64,000 nucleotides of DNA from DATHXC01 sp035459965 (GCA_035459965.1 DATHXC010000004.1:434001-498000), one strand, 5' to 3'; counted from the stretch's first letter, positions 44,136 to 53,116 are shown. The notes: a model not told the origin generated them from the sequence alone. Program-made: numbers and translations.

Positions 44136-44888
44136 ATGCGCTTTTCCATTTATCGCTACAACCCGGAAGTCGATGAAGATCCTTACATGCAGGATTACGA
44201 CATCGAGCTACAGCCGGAAGACAAGATGTTGCTGGATGCGCTGCTACGCATCAAGGCGATGGACGACACGCTCAGCTTGCGCAAATCCTGCCGGGAAGGG
44301 GTATGCGGTTCCGACTCTATGAATATCAATGGCAAGAATGGCCTGGCATGTGTCACTAAGCTGGAAACCCTCAAGGAGCCTGTTGAGATTCGCCCGATGC
44401 CGGGCTTGCCGGTGATCCGCGACCTGATTGTGGACATGACGCAGTTCTTTACCCAATACAATTCGGTCAAGCCTTACCTGGTGAACCATGACCCCGAACC
44501 TGTGACCGAGCGTCTGCAGTCGCCCGAAGACCGTGCCAAACTGGACGGCTTGTATGAGTGCATCCTGTGCGGTGCATGTACTACCTCATGTCCTTCGTTC
44601 TGGTGGAATCCGGATAAATTTGTCGGCCCCGCCGGCCTGTTGCAGGCTTACCGCTTTATTGCGGACAGCCGGGACCAGGCGACGGAAGAGCGGCTGGAAA
44701 ACCTGGAAGACCCTTACCGTTTATACAAATGTCATAACATCATGAACTGTGTGGATGTCTGCCCAAAAGGCCTGAGCCCGGCTAAAGCCATCGGCAAGAT
44801 CAAGGAAATGAAGATGAAAGGCTTGCAGGGGCAGGGCAAATTCAAGGCAGCCTCGCAAAAAGAAATCTCGATTAAACGAATCGGCTGA
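44136..44888 (+). CDS. sdhB: succinate dehydrogenase iron-sulfur subunit
   Basis: A 250-residue subunit carrying three iron-sulfur clusters. The 2Fe-2S site is SCREGVCGSDSMNINGKNGLAC, read as CREGVCGSD plus a later Cys. The 4Fe-4S and 3Fe-4S sites are CILCGACTTSCPS and CHNIMNCVDVCPKGL. It is slightly longer than usual because of a Lys-rich C-terminal extension. It lies 13 bases after sdhA. Confidence 0.97.
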   Translation: MRFSIYRYNPEVDEDPYMQDYDIELQPEDKMLLDALLRIKAMDDTLSLRKSCREGVCGSDSMNINGKNGLACVTKLETLKEPVEIRPMPGLPVIRDLIVDMTQFFTQYNSVKPYLVNHDPEPVTERLQSPEDRAKLDGLYECILCGACTTSCPSFWWNPDKFVGPAGLLQAYRFIADSRDQATEERLENLEDPYRLYKCHNIMNCVDVCPKGLSPAKAIGKIKEMKMKGLQGQGKFKAASQKEISIKRIG

Positions 44889-44904
44889 TCTGGATGGACA
44901 ATAC

Positions 44905-45213
44905 TTGAGCACCTCCGAAGCTGCTGATTCTACGGACGCAAAACGCCTGAAATGGAGATGCCGGCGTGGCATGCTGGAACTGGACATTGTGCTTGGGAAG
45001 TTTATCGCACAACAATTTTCTACCCTGACCAAAGCGCAATTTCGCCTGCTGGAGACGTTGCTTGACTACCAGGATACTGAGCTACTGGAACTCGTCACAG
45101 GAAGGGTGCAAATGGAAGATCCGGCGACAGCTGAACTACTTACCCTTATCAGAAATGCACATGACGATTTAGTCTCTCATCACACGATTGCCCAAACTAG
45201 CAGTAATCCCTGA
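44905..45213 (+). CDS. sdhE: FAD assembly factor SdhE
   Basis: A 102-residue protein that promotes flavinylation of SdhA. The RRGMLELD motif near residue 22 is the family signature, and LLDYQDTELLELVTG is the second conserved helix. The start is probably a TTG at 44905, as no ATG lies at a suitable place. It is directly downstream of sdhB, the usual position in Betaproteobacteria, though here gltA does not follow. Confidence 0.92.
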   Translation: MSTSEAADSTDAKRLKWRCRRGMLELDIVLGKFIAQQFSTLTKAQFRLLETLLDYQDTELLELVTGRVQMEDPATAELLTLIRNAHDDLVSHHTIAQTSSNP

Positions 45214-45226
45214 TGTAAAATAAAGC

Positions 45227-46765
45227 ATGGCTACCGTACATGCAGAAGATTTCATTGAAAGCATCGCAGATGCGTTGCAATACATTTCTTACTTTCATCC
45301 GCTGGACTACATCCAAGCGCTGGATGCCGCTTATCAGCGTGAGGAATCGCCAGCCGCCAGGGATGCCATCGCGCAGATACTGACCAACTCCCGCATGTGT
45401 GCTGAAGGCCGTCGTCCCATTTGCCAGGATACCGGCATCGTGGTCGCCTTCGTCAAGGTAGGCATGGATGTGCGCTGGCAGGCTGGTCAAAGCCTGAAGA
45501 ATCATAGTGTAGAAGAGATGGTCAATGAGGGCGTGAGGCGCGCTTATACCAATATCGATAACCCATTACGTGCCTCCATCGTCAGCGATCCAGCCGGCCT
45601 CAGGAAAAATACCCGCGACAATACACCTGCTGTCACACATATCTCACTGGTGCCCGGTGACAAGGTCGAAGTGACCATCGCGGCAAAAGGCGGCGGCTCT
45701 GAGAACAAGGCCAAGTTTGCCATGCTCAACCCCAACGACAGCTTGGTGGATTGGGTCATGAAAACCGTGCCCACCATGGGTGCGGGCTGGTGCCCGCCAG
45801 GCATGCTGGGTATCGGCATAGGCGGCAGCGCAGAAAAAGCCATGCTCATGGCCAAAGAGTCGCTGATGGACCCTATCAATATCCAGGAATTACAGGCACG
45901 CGGTCCGAATAACAAAATAGAAGAGCTGCGATTGGAGCTCTATCAAAAGGTCAACTCCCTCGGCATAGGCGCTCAGGGCTTGGGCGGCCTGACCACGGTG
46001 CTGGATGTGAAGATACTGGATTACCCCACGCATGCTGCCTCGCTGCCTATCGCCATGATTCCCAATTGCGCGGCTACACGCCATGCCCATTTCGTGCTCG
46101 ATGGCAGCGGCCCGGCGCAGATTGACCCACCTGATCTCGATGCCTGGCCTAAAGTCACCTGGACGCCCGCTGCAGATGCAAGGCGTGTGGACCTGGATAG
46201 CGTGACACCTGACCAGGTAGCTTCATGGAAGCCTGGTGAAACCTTGCTGCTGAGCGGCAAGCTACTGACAGGGCGCGACGCTGCACATAAGCGCATTGCT
46301 GACCTGTTTGCCAAAGGCGAGCAACTGCCAGACAGCGTCGATTTCACCGATCGTTTCATCTATTACGTTGGCCCTGTAGACCCGGTACGCGACGAGGTGG
46401 TTGGCCCTGCAGGCCCTACCACGGCTACCCGCATGGATAAATATACCGACATGATGCTGGATAAAACCGGCCTGTTAGGCATGATAGGTAAGGCCGAGCG
46501 TGGGCCTGCAACGGTAGATTCCATACGTCGTCATGGCTCGGTTTACCTGATGGCGGTAGGTGGTGCGGCTTACCTGGTTTCCAAGGCCATCAAGTCTTCA
46601 AGGGTGGTTGCCTTCGCCGATCTCGGCATGGAGGCTATTTACGAGTTTGAGGTTAAGGATATGCCGGTCACGGTGGCTGTTGATTCAAGCGGCAATTCTG
46701 TCCATGAAACCGGGCCTGCGCTCTGGAAAAGCAGGATCAGTGAGATCCCTGTAGTGCTTGCCTAA
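45227..46765 (+). CDS. fumA: class I (iron-sulfur) fumarate hydratase
   Basis: A 512-residue 4Fe-4S fumarase that interconverts fumarate and malate. The N-terminal domain has RPICQDTGIVVAFVKVG with a cluster Cys, then PNCAATRHAHFVLDGSGPA. The C-terminal catalytic region includes GPAGPTTATRMDKYTDMML. It lies 14 bases after sdhE on the same strand, so malic enzyme, SDH and fumarase form one metabolic unit. Confidence 0.95.
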   Translation: MATVHAEDFIESIADALQYISYFHPLDYIQALDAAYQREESPAARDAIAQILTNSRMCAEGRRPICQDTGIVVAFVKVGMDVRWQAGQSLKNHSVEEMVNEGVRRAYTNIDNPLRASIVSDPAGLRKNTRDNTPAVTHISLVPGDKVEVTIAAKGGGSENKAKFAMLNPNDSLVDWVMKTVPTMGAGWCPPGMLGIGIGGSAEKAMLMAKESLMDPINIQELQARGPNNKIEELRLELYQKVNSLGIGAQGLGGLTTVLDVKILDYPTHAASLPIAMIPNCAATRHAHFVLDGSGPAQIDPPDLDAWPKVTWTPAADARRVDLDSVTPDQVASWKPGETLLLSGKLLTGRDAAHKRIADLFAKGEQLPDSVDFTDRFIYYVGPVDPVRDEVVGPAGPTTATRMDKYTDMMLDKTGLLGMIGKAERGPATVDSIRRHGSVYLMAVGGAAYLVSKAIKSSRVVAFADLGMEAIYEFEVKDMPVTVAVDSSGNSVHETGPALWKSRISEIPVVLA

Positions 46766-47101
46766 AAATTCTCGCAGCTCTCCATCTGAGTCAGGGGCGT
46801 TAAAAAAACGCCTAATTGATGAAGCATTCCAACGCTGAGTGCTCTCCTTTTTGGTGCATTTGCCCCATGATTAACATCGTATTTGCCCCTGAGATCTATT
46901 GCAGCCCCACATCCACATTGATTATTTAACCCCCCTCCCATCGGCTCGCCCAGAAAAGTAACCCCTTTGCAGCTTTGTTAGCCCTGATCAACATGATTTT
47001 TTGGTGCTCAGGTATGTTTATTGCTGCCTGTCAGTATTAGATCAATTATTTACCTGATGTCTGTTCTAGCACATCAATCTTAGTCAAAAGGGGAAGTTGT
47101 T
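46766..47101 (+). other. intergenic region before the amine dehydrogenase operon
   Basis: About 336 bases with no credible gene. Near its left end GGCGTT-AAAAA-AACGCC (46796-46812) is a small hairpin that may terminate the fumA transcript. The right end has AAAAGGGGAAG, a strong ribosome binding site for the large-subunit gene. I saw no clear sigma-70 or sigma-54 promoter. Confidence 0.5.
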
Positions 47102-48250
47102 ATGCGACTTACTGGCGCTCTGTTTTTCTTTGGCATCGGCTTGTTCACTATGTATTCCGGATATGCAGCTGAACCTTTCGTGCCAGAGCGAATGACTGTC
47201 GAAACAAAGATCCGGCCCGGGCCGAATGCTTTTGTTCTGGATCAGAGCTGGAATGGTGTCAGCCGCATCAATGTATTGTCCACTGGAGATCTTTCTACCA
47301 AGGGTAACCTGAGTGTTGGTTTGCTTGGCGAGTTCACCCTGACCAAAGACCACAAGACTGCCTACACCACATCGGTTTACCCTAAACGTATCATCTCCGG
47401 CCCAACCGAAGCGGTGTTGCAGGAGTTTGATGTAGAGAGTCTGACGGTCAAGCGTGAGATTATCATCCTGCCCAAGATGGCGCAGGCTTCGCCGCAAATC
47501 ACCATGCTGCAGCTCTCGGCTAATGAACGCTATGCCTATGTGCAAAATGCGACGCCAGCTACATCAGTGACCATTGTTGACCTTAAAGCCGGCAAGGTGC
47601 TGGTTGAGGTACCAACGCCGGGTTGCTATGGGATTTATCCTGCACTGCAAGGCAATCGTTTCAGCAGTTTATGCGGGGATGGTTCCCTTACTACTTATAC
47701 ATTTAGTGAGAAAGGTGTCTTAGCCAACCCGATCAAGAGCGCAAAGATTTTTGATGCGGAGACTGATCCACTTTTTATGCATGGCTTACGTGCGGAAAAG
47801 GACCTTCTATTCACTTCATTTAACGGCAATCTATATCGTGTCTCAGATGCAACTGACACGCCACACCTGCTGGATAAATTTGCCTATACCGAAGGTATTG
47901 AAGGTGGCTGGGCACCTGGTGGGGTCGGGGTGATGGCCTACAATCCGGCGCATAAGGTACTGTTTGTCAGCATGCACCCAGATGCCGAAGAGGGTAGCCA
48001 TAAGAATGCGGGCAAGGAAGTATGGGCGATCAGCCTGGCAAACAAGAAAGTGCTGTATCGGTCAGTAGTTGAAGGTGCGACTTCCCTGGGGGTGACCACT
48101 GGTGATAAGCCCATGCTGTTTACGGTGGATGTTGATAATGGGGTGTTGACCCGTTACGAAGTCGACCCTGATGCCAAGTTCGCTGCCAAATTTTCCGCCA
48201 AGGTTGAGTCCATGGGCAAATATGCATACCTAGTTTGGGTAGATGACTGA
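47102..48250 (+). CDS. mauB: amine dehydrogenase large subunit
   Basis: A 382-residue heavy subunit of a TTQ amine dehydrogenase (beta propeller, periplasmic). It starts with a signal peptide (LFFFGIGLFTMYSGYAAE), and blade-like repeats follow, including MLQLSANERYAYVQNATPATSVTIVDL and HPDAEEGSHKNAGKEVWAISL (core EEGSHKNAGKEVW). Together with the small subunit it would oxidise a primary amine to an aldehyde and ammonia. The gene order and the small subunit point to an aromatic amine dehydrogenase-like (aau) enzyme, so aauB is an alternative name. The substrate is not fixed by sequence. Confidence 0.88.
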   Translation: MRLTGALFFFGIGLFTMYSGYAAEPFVPERMTVETKIRPGPNAFVLDQSWNGVSRINVLSTGDLSTKGNLSVGLLGEFTLTKDHKTAYTTSVYPKRIISGPTEAVLQEFDVESLTVKREIIILPKMAQASPQITMLQLSANERYAYVQNATPATSVTIVDLKAGKVLVEVPTPGCYGIYPALQGNRFSSLCGDGSLTTYTFSEKGVLANPIKSAKIFDAETDPLFMHGLRAEKDLLFTSFNGNLYRVSDATDTPHLLDKFAYTEGIEGGWAPGGVGVMAYNPAHKVLFVSMHPDAEEGSHKNAGKEVWAISLANKKVLYRSVVEGATSLGVTTGDKPMLFTVDVDNGVLTRYEVDPDAKFAAKFSAKVESMGKYAYLVWVDD

Positions 48251-48801
48251 TGGAGTTGACTGCCTTACTCAGTCTGGGATCAGTTGCCGGAACCACTTTC
48301 CTGGTGTTGCTGTTGCTGGGCGCGATGCTGCATAAGCTGGGCGATATCGAACGCTTTTACGGGTTTCTGGCAAATTATCAGCTATTGCCGGAGGCTTTGG
48401 TAAAAGTCTCGGCTCACCTGCTGATTTTGGCTGAGGGCTTGATCATGGCCATGTTGCTCATACCTGCGTTGAATCAATTAGGCGCATGGATGGCGATAGC
48501 TTTATTGATGCTCTATGCCACTGCGATCACCATCAATCTGTTGAGAGGCAATGTGCATATCGAGTGCGGCTGCGGTGGGCCGGCAATCCACCTCTCATAC
48601 GGACTATTGCTGCGTAATCTTCTGATTGCTTTGGTGGCGCTACCTTCGGCGATCTCATCACATACCCAGCTCAACTTTATAGATGCTGGAATAGGTATTC
48701 TGTGTGGAGTAATTCTTTGTCTGGTCTATACCGTCGCAGAACAGCTAATCGCTAACTTCAGTCATGCCCAGACTTTATCGCAAGCCAAGAGTTTTAATTA
48801 A
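48250..48801 (+). CDS. mauE: MauE-family methylamine utilisation protein
   Basis: A 183-residue integral membrane protein with about five hydrophobic helices. A Cys-rich turn (VHIECGCGGPAIHLS) is the family hallmark, a motif also seen in DoxX/DsbD-like redox membrane proteins. MauE works with MauD to export and fold the disulfide-rich small subunit. Its ATG overlaps the large-subunit stop by one base. Confidence 0.9.
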   Translation: MELTALLSLGSVAGTTFLVLLLLGAMLHKLGDIERFYGFLANYQLLPEALVKVSAHLLILAEGLIMAMLLIPALNQLGAWMAIALLMLYATAITINLLRGNVHIECGCGGPAIHLSYGLLLRNLLIALVALPSAISSHTQLNFIDAGIGILCGVILCLVYTVAEQLIANFSHAQTLSQAKSFN

Positions 48802-48836
48802 ATTTACTGTTAAATCACTCATATGAAATCGACAAC

Positions 48837-49475
48837 ATGATCAATACCCTTATTTTCGTCGTGAGCATACTTTCAATTCTGGTGATCGCGCTGCTTATTA
48901 TGGTCTTTGCCATGGCACGGCAAATCGGCATACTTTTTGAGCGTATTACGCCTGTTGGCGCCATGATCAATGACGCAGGCCCAAAGATCGGCGATGCCAG
49001 CCCAGTATTCAATTTAGTCAGCCTGATGGGTAATGAAGTTGTGATCGGCAGCAAACGACCACACAGCACGCTGGTATTTTTCCTGTCGCCCACCTGCCCG
49101 ATATGCAACAAGCTGTTGCCAGCCATTAAATCCGTTCAGAGCAGTGAAGGACGCTGGCTGGATGTGGTTCTTGCGAGTGATGGTGAAGCCGACAAGCACA
49201 TAGATTTCATTAATAAGCACGGCCTTGCCGATTTTCCATACGTGTTATCGCAACCGCTAGGTACTGCTTATCGCGTGTCACGCCTGCCATTTGCGGTTTT
49301 GCTTGATGCTGATGGGGTAGTGCGCGCCAAAGGGCTGATTAATAGCCGGGAGCAATTGGATAGCCTATTTAATGCGGCTGATACCGGATATGGGTCGATT
49401 CAGGATTATGTCAGCCAGCAATCTCTAATGAGTGACAGTTTTCAGCCATTAACAAAACGTACGGTAAAACCATGA
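48837..49475 (+). CDS. mauD: MauD thiol-disulfide oxidoreductase
   Basis: A 212-residue protein with an N-terminal membrane anchor (about 1-25) and a thioredoxin-fold domain carrying FLSPTCPICNKLLP, a Cys-Pro-Ile-Cys active site. Conserved later elements are VLASDGEADKHIDFI and RLPFAVLLDADGVVRAKGLIN. It is needed for correct disulfide formation in the small subunit in known mau/aau systems. Cys-x-x-Cys proteins of this type lie between mauE and mauA in both clusters. Confidence 0.93.
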   Translation: MINTLIFVVSILSILVIALLIMVFAMARQIGILFERITPVGAMINDAGPKIGDASPVFNLVSLMGNEVVIGSKRPHSTLVFFLSPTCPICNKLLPAIKSVQSSEGRWLDVVLASDGEADKHIDFINKHGLADFPYVLSQPLGTAYRVSRLPFAVLLDADGVVRAKGLINSREQLDSLFNAADTGYGSIQDYVSQQSLMSDSFQPLTKRTVKP

Positions 49476-49491
49476 GAATAAAGGAGATCAA

Positions 49492-50025
49492 ATGTTAAAG
49501 ATAATCGAAAAGCTGCTTCAGTCGCTCGATAAACGCACTGAAGCGCGCATGCGTCGAACTGCGGATATAGCGGGTCGGCGCAGTGCACTAGCCAAGATAG
49601 GCGGTGTACTTGTCGGAAGTGCACTTATGCCGATACTGCCCTTCGATCGTTCTCTTGGCGTGGCCTTTGCAGGCGATGCAGTGGCTGAGACTTCCTGTGA
49701 TTACTGGCGCTACTGCGCGCTGGATGGCACGCTGTGCAATACCTCAGGCGGTACCCTGACCTCGTGCCCTGCCGGTTCCGAGGCCTCTAAAGTTTCATGG
49801 ATCGGCACATGTAAAAATCCCACGGATAACAAAGACTACCTGGTTTCCTACAACGATTGCTGTGGTAAGGCGGAAGTCAACGGTGGCACATTCTGCTTCA
49901 CCAATAAAGCGGAACGGCCTGGCTATCTGATGGGACTGCACAATGACATCAACTGGTGCATGGCCAACGAAAATAAAGGCTATCACTGCACAGTGGCGGT
50001 GCTGGTAGGGATGGTCGATGCATAA
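49492..50025 (+). CDS. mauA: TTQ amine dehydrogenase small subunit
   Basis: A 177-residue precursor. The long leader has a twin-arginine motif (GRRSALAKIGG), so it is exported by Tat. The mature part keeps the two Trp that form tryptophan tryptophylquinone (in KVSWIGTC and INWCMANEN) and the Asp residues near the active site (ALDG, YNDCCG). The C-terminal ERPGY...LHNDINWCMANEN block matches aromatic amine dehydrogenase much better than methylamine dehydrogenase (from memory), so aauA is the alternative. It has ten mature Cys rather than twelve; the equivalents of MADH Cys38 and Cys86, partners in one disulfide, are both missing. The gene overlaps the next by eight bases. Confidence 0.9.
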   Translation: MLKIIEKLLQSLDKRTEARMRRTADIAGRRSALAKIGGVLVGSALMPILPFDRSLGVAFAGDAVAETSCDYWRYCALDGTLCNTSGGTLTSCPAGSEASKVSWIGTCKNPTDNKDYLVSYNDCCGKAEVNGGTFCFTNKAERPGYLMGLHNDINWCMANENKGYHCTVAVLVGMVDA

Positions 50026-50506
50026 AGGTAATACCCCAAACAGGTATATTTTGTTTGGATGGTTATCTTGCCATGTAAGGGGAATTCTTTTTTTTGCTGC
50101 CTGTTTAATGACTACAAGCGCTTTTGCGGCTGGTCACACACCACAGGTCAACTATATCCTGCGCTGTGCCGGATGCCACGGACTCGATGGGACAGGGTCC
50201 AGTATTGGTGGCGTGCCACCTTTAGGCTTAATTAAAACCTTTACCTCCGACCCTGAAGGCCGACTCTACGTCATGCATGTACCCGGTGTGGTCAATAGCG
50301 GCTTAAGCAACCAGGAAATCGCGGATGTCATTAATTATGTGGCGCAGCGTTGGGGTTCGCCCGATTTGCCGTTTGAAAGCTTTGGCCTTGAAGAAGTTAA
50401 TCACCTGAGATCAATCAACATATCGGATGTCGTCAGCTATCGACGCGACCTGACTAGCCGTTACATTTCTGAGGGCAAGCGAGTGCCCGAGTACCCCTGG
50501 CCTTAA
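50018..50506 (+). CDS. monoheme cytochrome c of the amine dehydrogenase operon
   Basis: A 162-residue exported cytochrome with a hydrophobic leader (FFAACLMTTSAFAAG) and one heme motif (LRCAGCHGLDGTGSS). A downstream YVMHVPGVVNSGLS region holds the likely Met or His axial ligand. It overlaps mauA by eight bases, so it is co-translated. A small monoheme cytochrome in this position is described for the aromatic amine dehydrogenase cluster, where it is the probable electron acceptor, replacing amicyanin. The C-terminal 50 residues have no known function. Confidence 0.85.
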   Translation: MHKGNTPNRYILFGWLSCHVRGILFFAACLMTTSAFAAGHTPQVNYILRCAGCHGLDGTGSSIGGVPPLGLIKTFTSDPEGRLYVMHVPGVVNSGLSNQEIADVINYVAQRWGSPDLPFESFGLEEVNHLRSINISDVVSYRRDLTSRYISEGKRVPEYPWP

Positions 50507-50763
50507 TCTTTGCTTGATCAATTCTGTGGTCATTTGGCCTTATCTTCACACAGTCATTTGAAATGTTATTTCTAAATCTCCGCCTTAAACACTCTTGGTA
50601 TTCAATTCAGCTGCTCCCCGACAGATATTAGTGCGTTTTAAAGTAACCCTAAATATTGCCGATAATTATTTACTAAGCTTAATGTATCAAGGGAAATATC
50701 ACTGAATACACTGGCCCTGTTCACCTAAAATAAGCCGCTAAAAGGCAATTATAAGGAACAGAT

Positions 50764-52407
50764 GTGAAAGAAAATAAGGATAAATCTGTTCTCATCATTG
50801 ATGATATGAATACCGCACGCTCGTCGCTGCGGATCACGATGACGCATCTTAATTTTGGCAAGATACTCTGTGTTTCCGGCGTGAGGGAGGCGATGGAGGC
50901 TATAGGCTCCAAGGATTACGATGTGATCCTGTGTGACTATTACATGGGCGAAGCGGCGGATGGTCAGCAGTTTCTTGAGTTTTTACGCTCCAAGGCCGTG
51001 ATTAAAAGCAGTACCATTTTTGTAATGGTGACTGCCGAGCAGGGGTATACGCATGTGATGTCAGCCGCCGAGTGTGCGCCGGATGACTATCTGCTAAAGC
51101 CGTTTACCGCTGCCGCAATACAAGCCAGGCTGGCCCGGCTGTTTGACCGCAACAAAGCCTTGGCCGAGGTTTTTTTACTGCATGATGAAGAAGAGTATTC
51201 AGGCAGTGTGCTCGCGTGCGACAAGGTGATTGCAGCTAAAACCCCGTTCAGTATTGATGCCATGCGGTTTAAGGGTGAAGGGCTATTGAACGCGCAGCGC
51301 TGGACAGACGCTATCGACCATTATGAGGGTATTCTCGCAGTGCGTAACCTGCCGTGGGCTAAGCTGGGGCTTGCCAAGGCCTATGCAGGTGATGGTCAGA
51401 TGGATAAGGCTGAAGCCGTGACTCGCAGTATCCTCAAAGATAACCCCAAGTATCTTGCCGCTTATGATTTCCTGGCCAATATATTAAGACGTACCAACAA
51501 GAAAAAAGAGGCGCTTGAGGTATTAACGAGCGCCAGTGAAATGTCTACCAAATCAGTCAGCAGGCAGCGTGTCATTGGCGCTGTCGCTTACGAGTCAGGC
51601 GATCTGGAGGCTTCTGAGGCCGCCATGCTTTCTGTGATCGCGCGCAATAAAAACTCTCCCATGAGAGAGGCTTCCGACTACACTACGCTTTCCAATATTA
51701 TGGTGGAGAAGGGCCAAGCCGCCAAAGCGCTTGGCGTTCTCAATGAAGCGCGTAACGCCTTGAAAGATATGCCCGATGCCGACAGGGCCGTCGTAAGCTC
51801 TGTCGAGGCGATTGCCCACAAGCGCAACGGCAATCACCCTGCGGCCAAGCGCTCGATGCAGGAGGCCATGTCTATCGTCACCTCCAACGACAATCTCTCG
51901 GAAAATCTTTCCATGTCGCTGGCCAAGGCCTGTCTTGAGAATGAGGAGTCTGAACGCGGCCTGCAGCTCATGAAAAACATGCTGCAGAAAAATCCCGATG
52001 ATAAGGAGATGCAAGCTGCAATCAAGGCAGCGATGCTGTCTTCAGGGATAGCTTCGGACATGGTCGACTCCATCATCAAGTCGAACCTAGCTGAGGTTCA
52101 GGAGATCAATAATAAGGGTGTGCTACTGGCACGTAACGGCCAGTTTGAAGAGGCAGGAACACTGCTGAAAAGCGCCGCCAGCCGGGTACCCACCAATCAG
52201 CAGTTCGTCAGCAATGCCGCTGCCATCATCTTGGCCGATCTTGAAAAGAATGGCTTTGATCCAACAAAACTACAAGAGTCCCAGCAATTAACCAAGGCAT
52301 TGCAAAAGCTCAACCCGTCCCACCCCAAGCTGCAAAGCTTACTTGTGGCGCTGGATCGTATCAGCAAGAAAAATCATGTCGACCATGAGGAGGCCGCCCT
52401 TGAATAA
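50764..52407 (+). CDS. response regulator with TPR repeats
   Basis: A 547-residue cytoplasmic protein. Residues about 7-130 are a receiver domain with acidic pair D13/D14, phospho-acceptor D58 (VILCDYYMG) and the Lys of LLKPF. The rest is a helical TPR array (for example LKDNPKYLAAYDFLANILRRT; core YDFLANILRR) ending with a helical tail. No DNA-binding domain is present, so output is through protein contacts. The start is a GTG after AAGGAAC. A kinase-like gene overlaps its 3' end. Its job is unknown; its position suggests it may act on the amine dehydrogenase operon or simply be a neighbour. Confidence 0.85.
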   Translation: MKENKDKSVLIIDDMNTARSSLRITMTHLNFGKILCVSGVREAMEAIGSKDYDVILCDYYMGEAADGQQFLEFLRSKAVIKSSTIFVMVTAEQGYTHVMSAAECAPDDYLLKPFTAAAIQARLARLFDRNKALAEVFLLHDEEEYSGSVLACDKVIAAKTPFSIDAMRFKGEGLLNAQRWTDAIDHYEGILAVRNLPWAKLGLAKAYAGDGQMDKAEAVTRSILKDNPKYLAAYDFLANILRRTNKKKEALEVLTSASEMSTKSVSRQRVIGAVAYESGDLEASEAAMLSVIARNKNSPMREASDYTTLSNIMVEKGQAAKALGVLNEARNALKDMPDADRAVVSSVEAIAHKRNGNHPAAKRSMQEAMSIVTSNDNLSENLSMSLAKACLENEESERGLQLMKNMLQKNPDDKEMQAAIKAAMLSSGIASDMVDSIIKSNLAEVQEINNKGVLLARNGQFEEAGTLLKSAASRVPTNQQFVSNAAAIILADLEKNGFDPTKLQESQQLTKALQKLNPSHPKLQSLLVALDRISKKNHVDHEEAALE

Positions 52408-53041
52408 GCCAGAACAAATCAGGACTAACGAATTCTTTAATGTCGACATCGCTGCAGCTTATATCCACGATGTAAAAAACAATCTTAACTTCCTGATGAC
52501 AAAAGCCGATTTAGAGCAAGACATGGAGGCTATGCAGGTACTGATGGATGCAGATTTCAAGCTGAACAATTTGCTTGTCCTGTATAAGGCACAAGGCGAT
52601 ATGCTCTCAGTCCAAGTGGATGCAGTTTCCCCGCTCTCCATGCTGCGTATGCTGGCTGTGAGCTACCAGCCCATCACTAAAAAGCAGTTGATCGTGCAAG
52701 AAGGGGATGAGTCGCTGATTGCCTATATCGATCAGGGCTTGATTGAGCTGTGCCTAGGCAATGCCATTCATAACGCTGATCGCTTTGCCCGAGATGAAAT
52801 CCATCTATCTGTCAAAGCTGAAGAGGGCATGACCGTATTCAAGGTAAGTGACGATGGCGATGGCTACCCAGCAAATATCATTGCTTCAGGAGGCAGTCAG
52901 GTAGCCAAGTCATCCAGCAGCTCCGGCCTTGGATTTTACCTCTCTTCCAAAATAGCCTCTCAGCATGTTAACAATGGTGAGCAAGGCTTCATTCGCTTGC
53001 GCAACGATGGCGGCGCGGTATTTGAGATGTTTTTGCCTTAA
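52400..53041 (+). CDS. histidine-kinase-like HATPase protein
   Basis: A 213-residue soluble protein. An HDVKNNLNFL motif near residue 24 looks like the phospho-acceptor His box, and the HATPase region has the N-box-like LGNAIHNADRF, G1 SDDGDGYP and G2 SGLGFYLSSKIA. No sensor or membrane domain is present, so the input must come from another protein. I chose the TTG at 52400 because AGGAGG lies six bases upstream and this gives an eight-base overlap with the response regulator gene; an ATG-type start further upstream would lie inside that gene. Confidence 0.82.
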   Translation: MNKPEQIRTNEFFNVDIAAAYIHDVKNNLNFLMTKADLEQDMEAMQVLMDADFKLNNLLVLYKAQGDMLSVQVDAVSPLSMLRMLAVSYQPITKKQLIVQEGDESLIAYIDQGLIELCLGNAIHNADRFARDEIHLSVKAEEGMTVFKVSDDGDGYPANIIASGGSQVAKSSSSSGLGFYLSSKIASQHVNNGEQGFIRLRNDGGAVFEMFLP

Positions 53042-53116
53042 TTGCTTGTTGGCTTGTTACATATTTGAGCGAACAGAATTAGAAGAAGGCCGACTAAGTT
53101 AACTATTTGAGGTATC

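Noticed and set aside
46840..46900. Possible sigma-54 promoter before the amine dehydrogenase operon
   Set aside because: GG and GC elements are present but the spacing is seven bases rather than ten.
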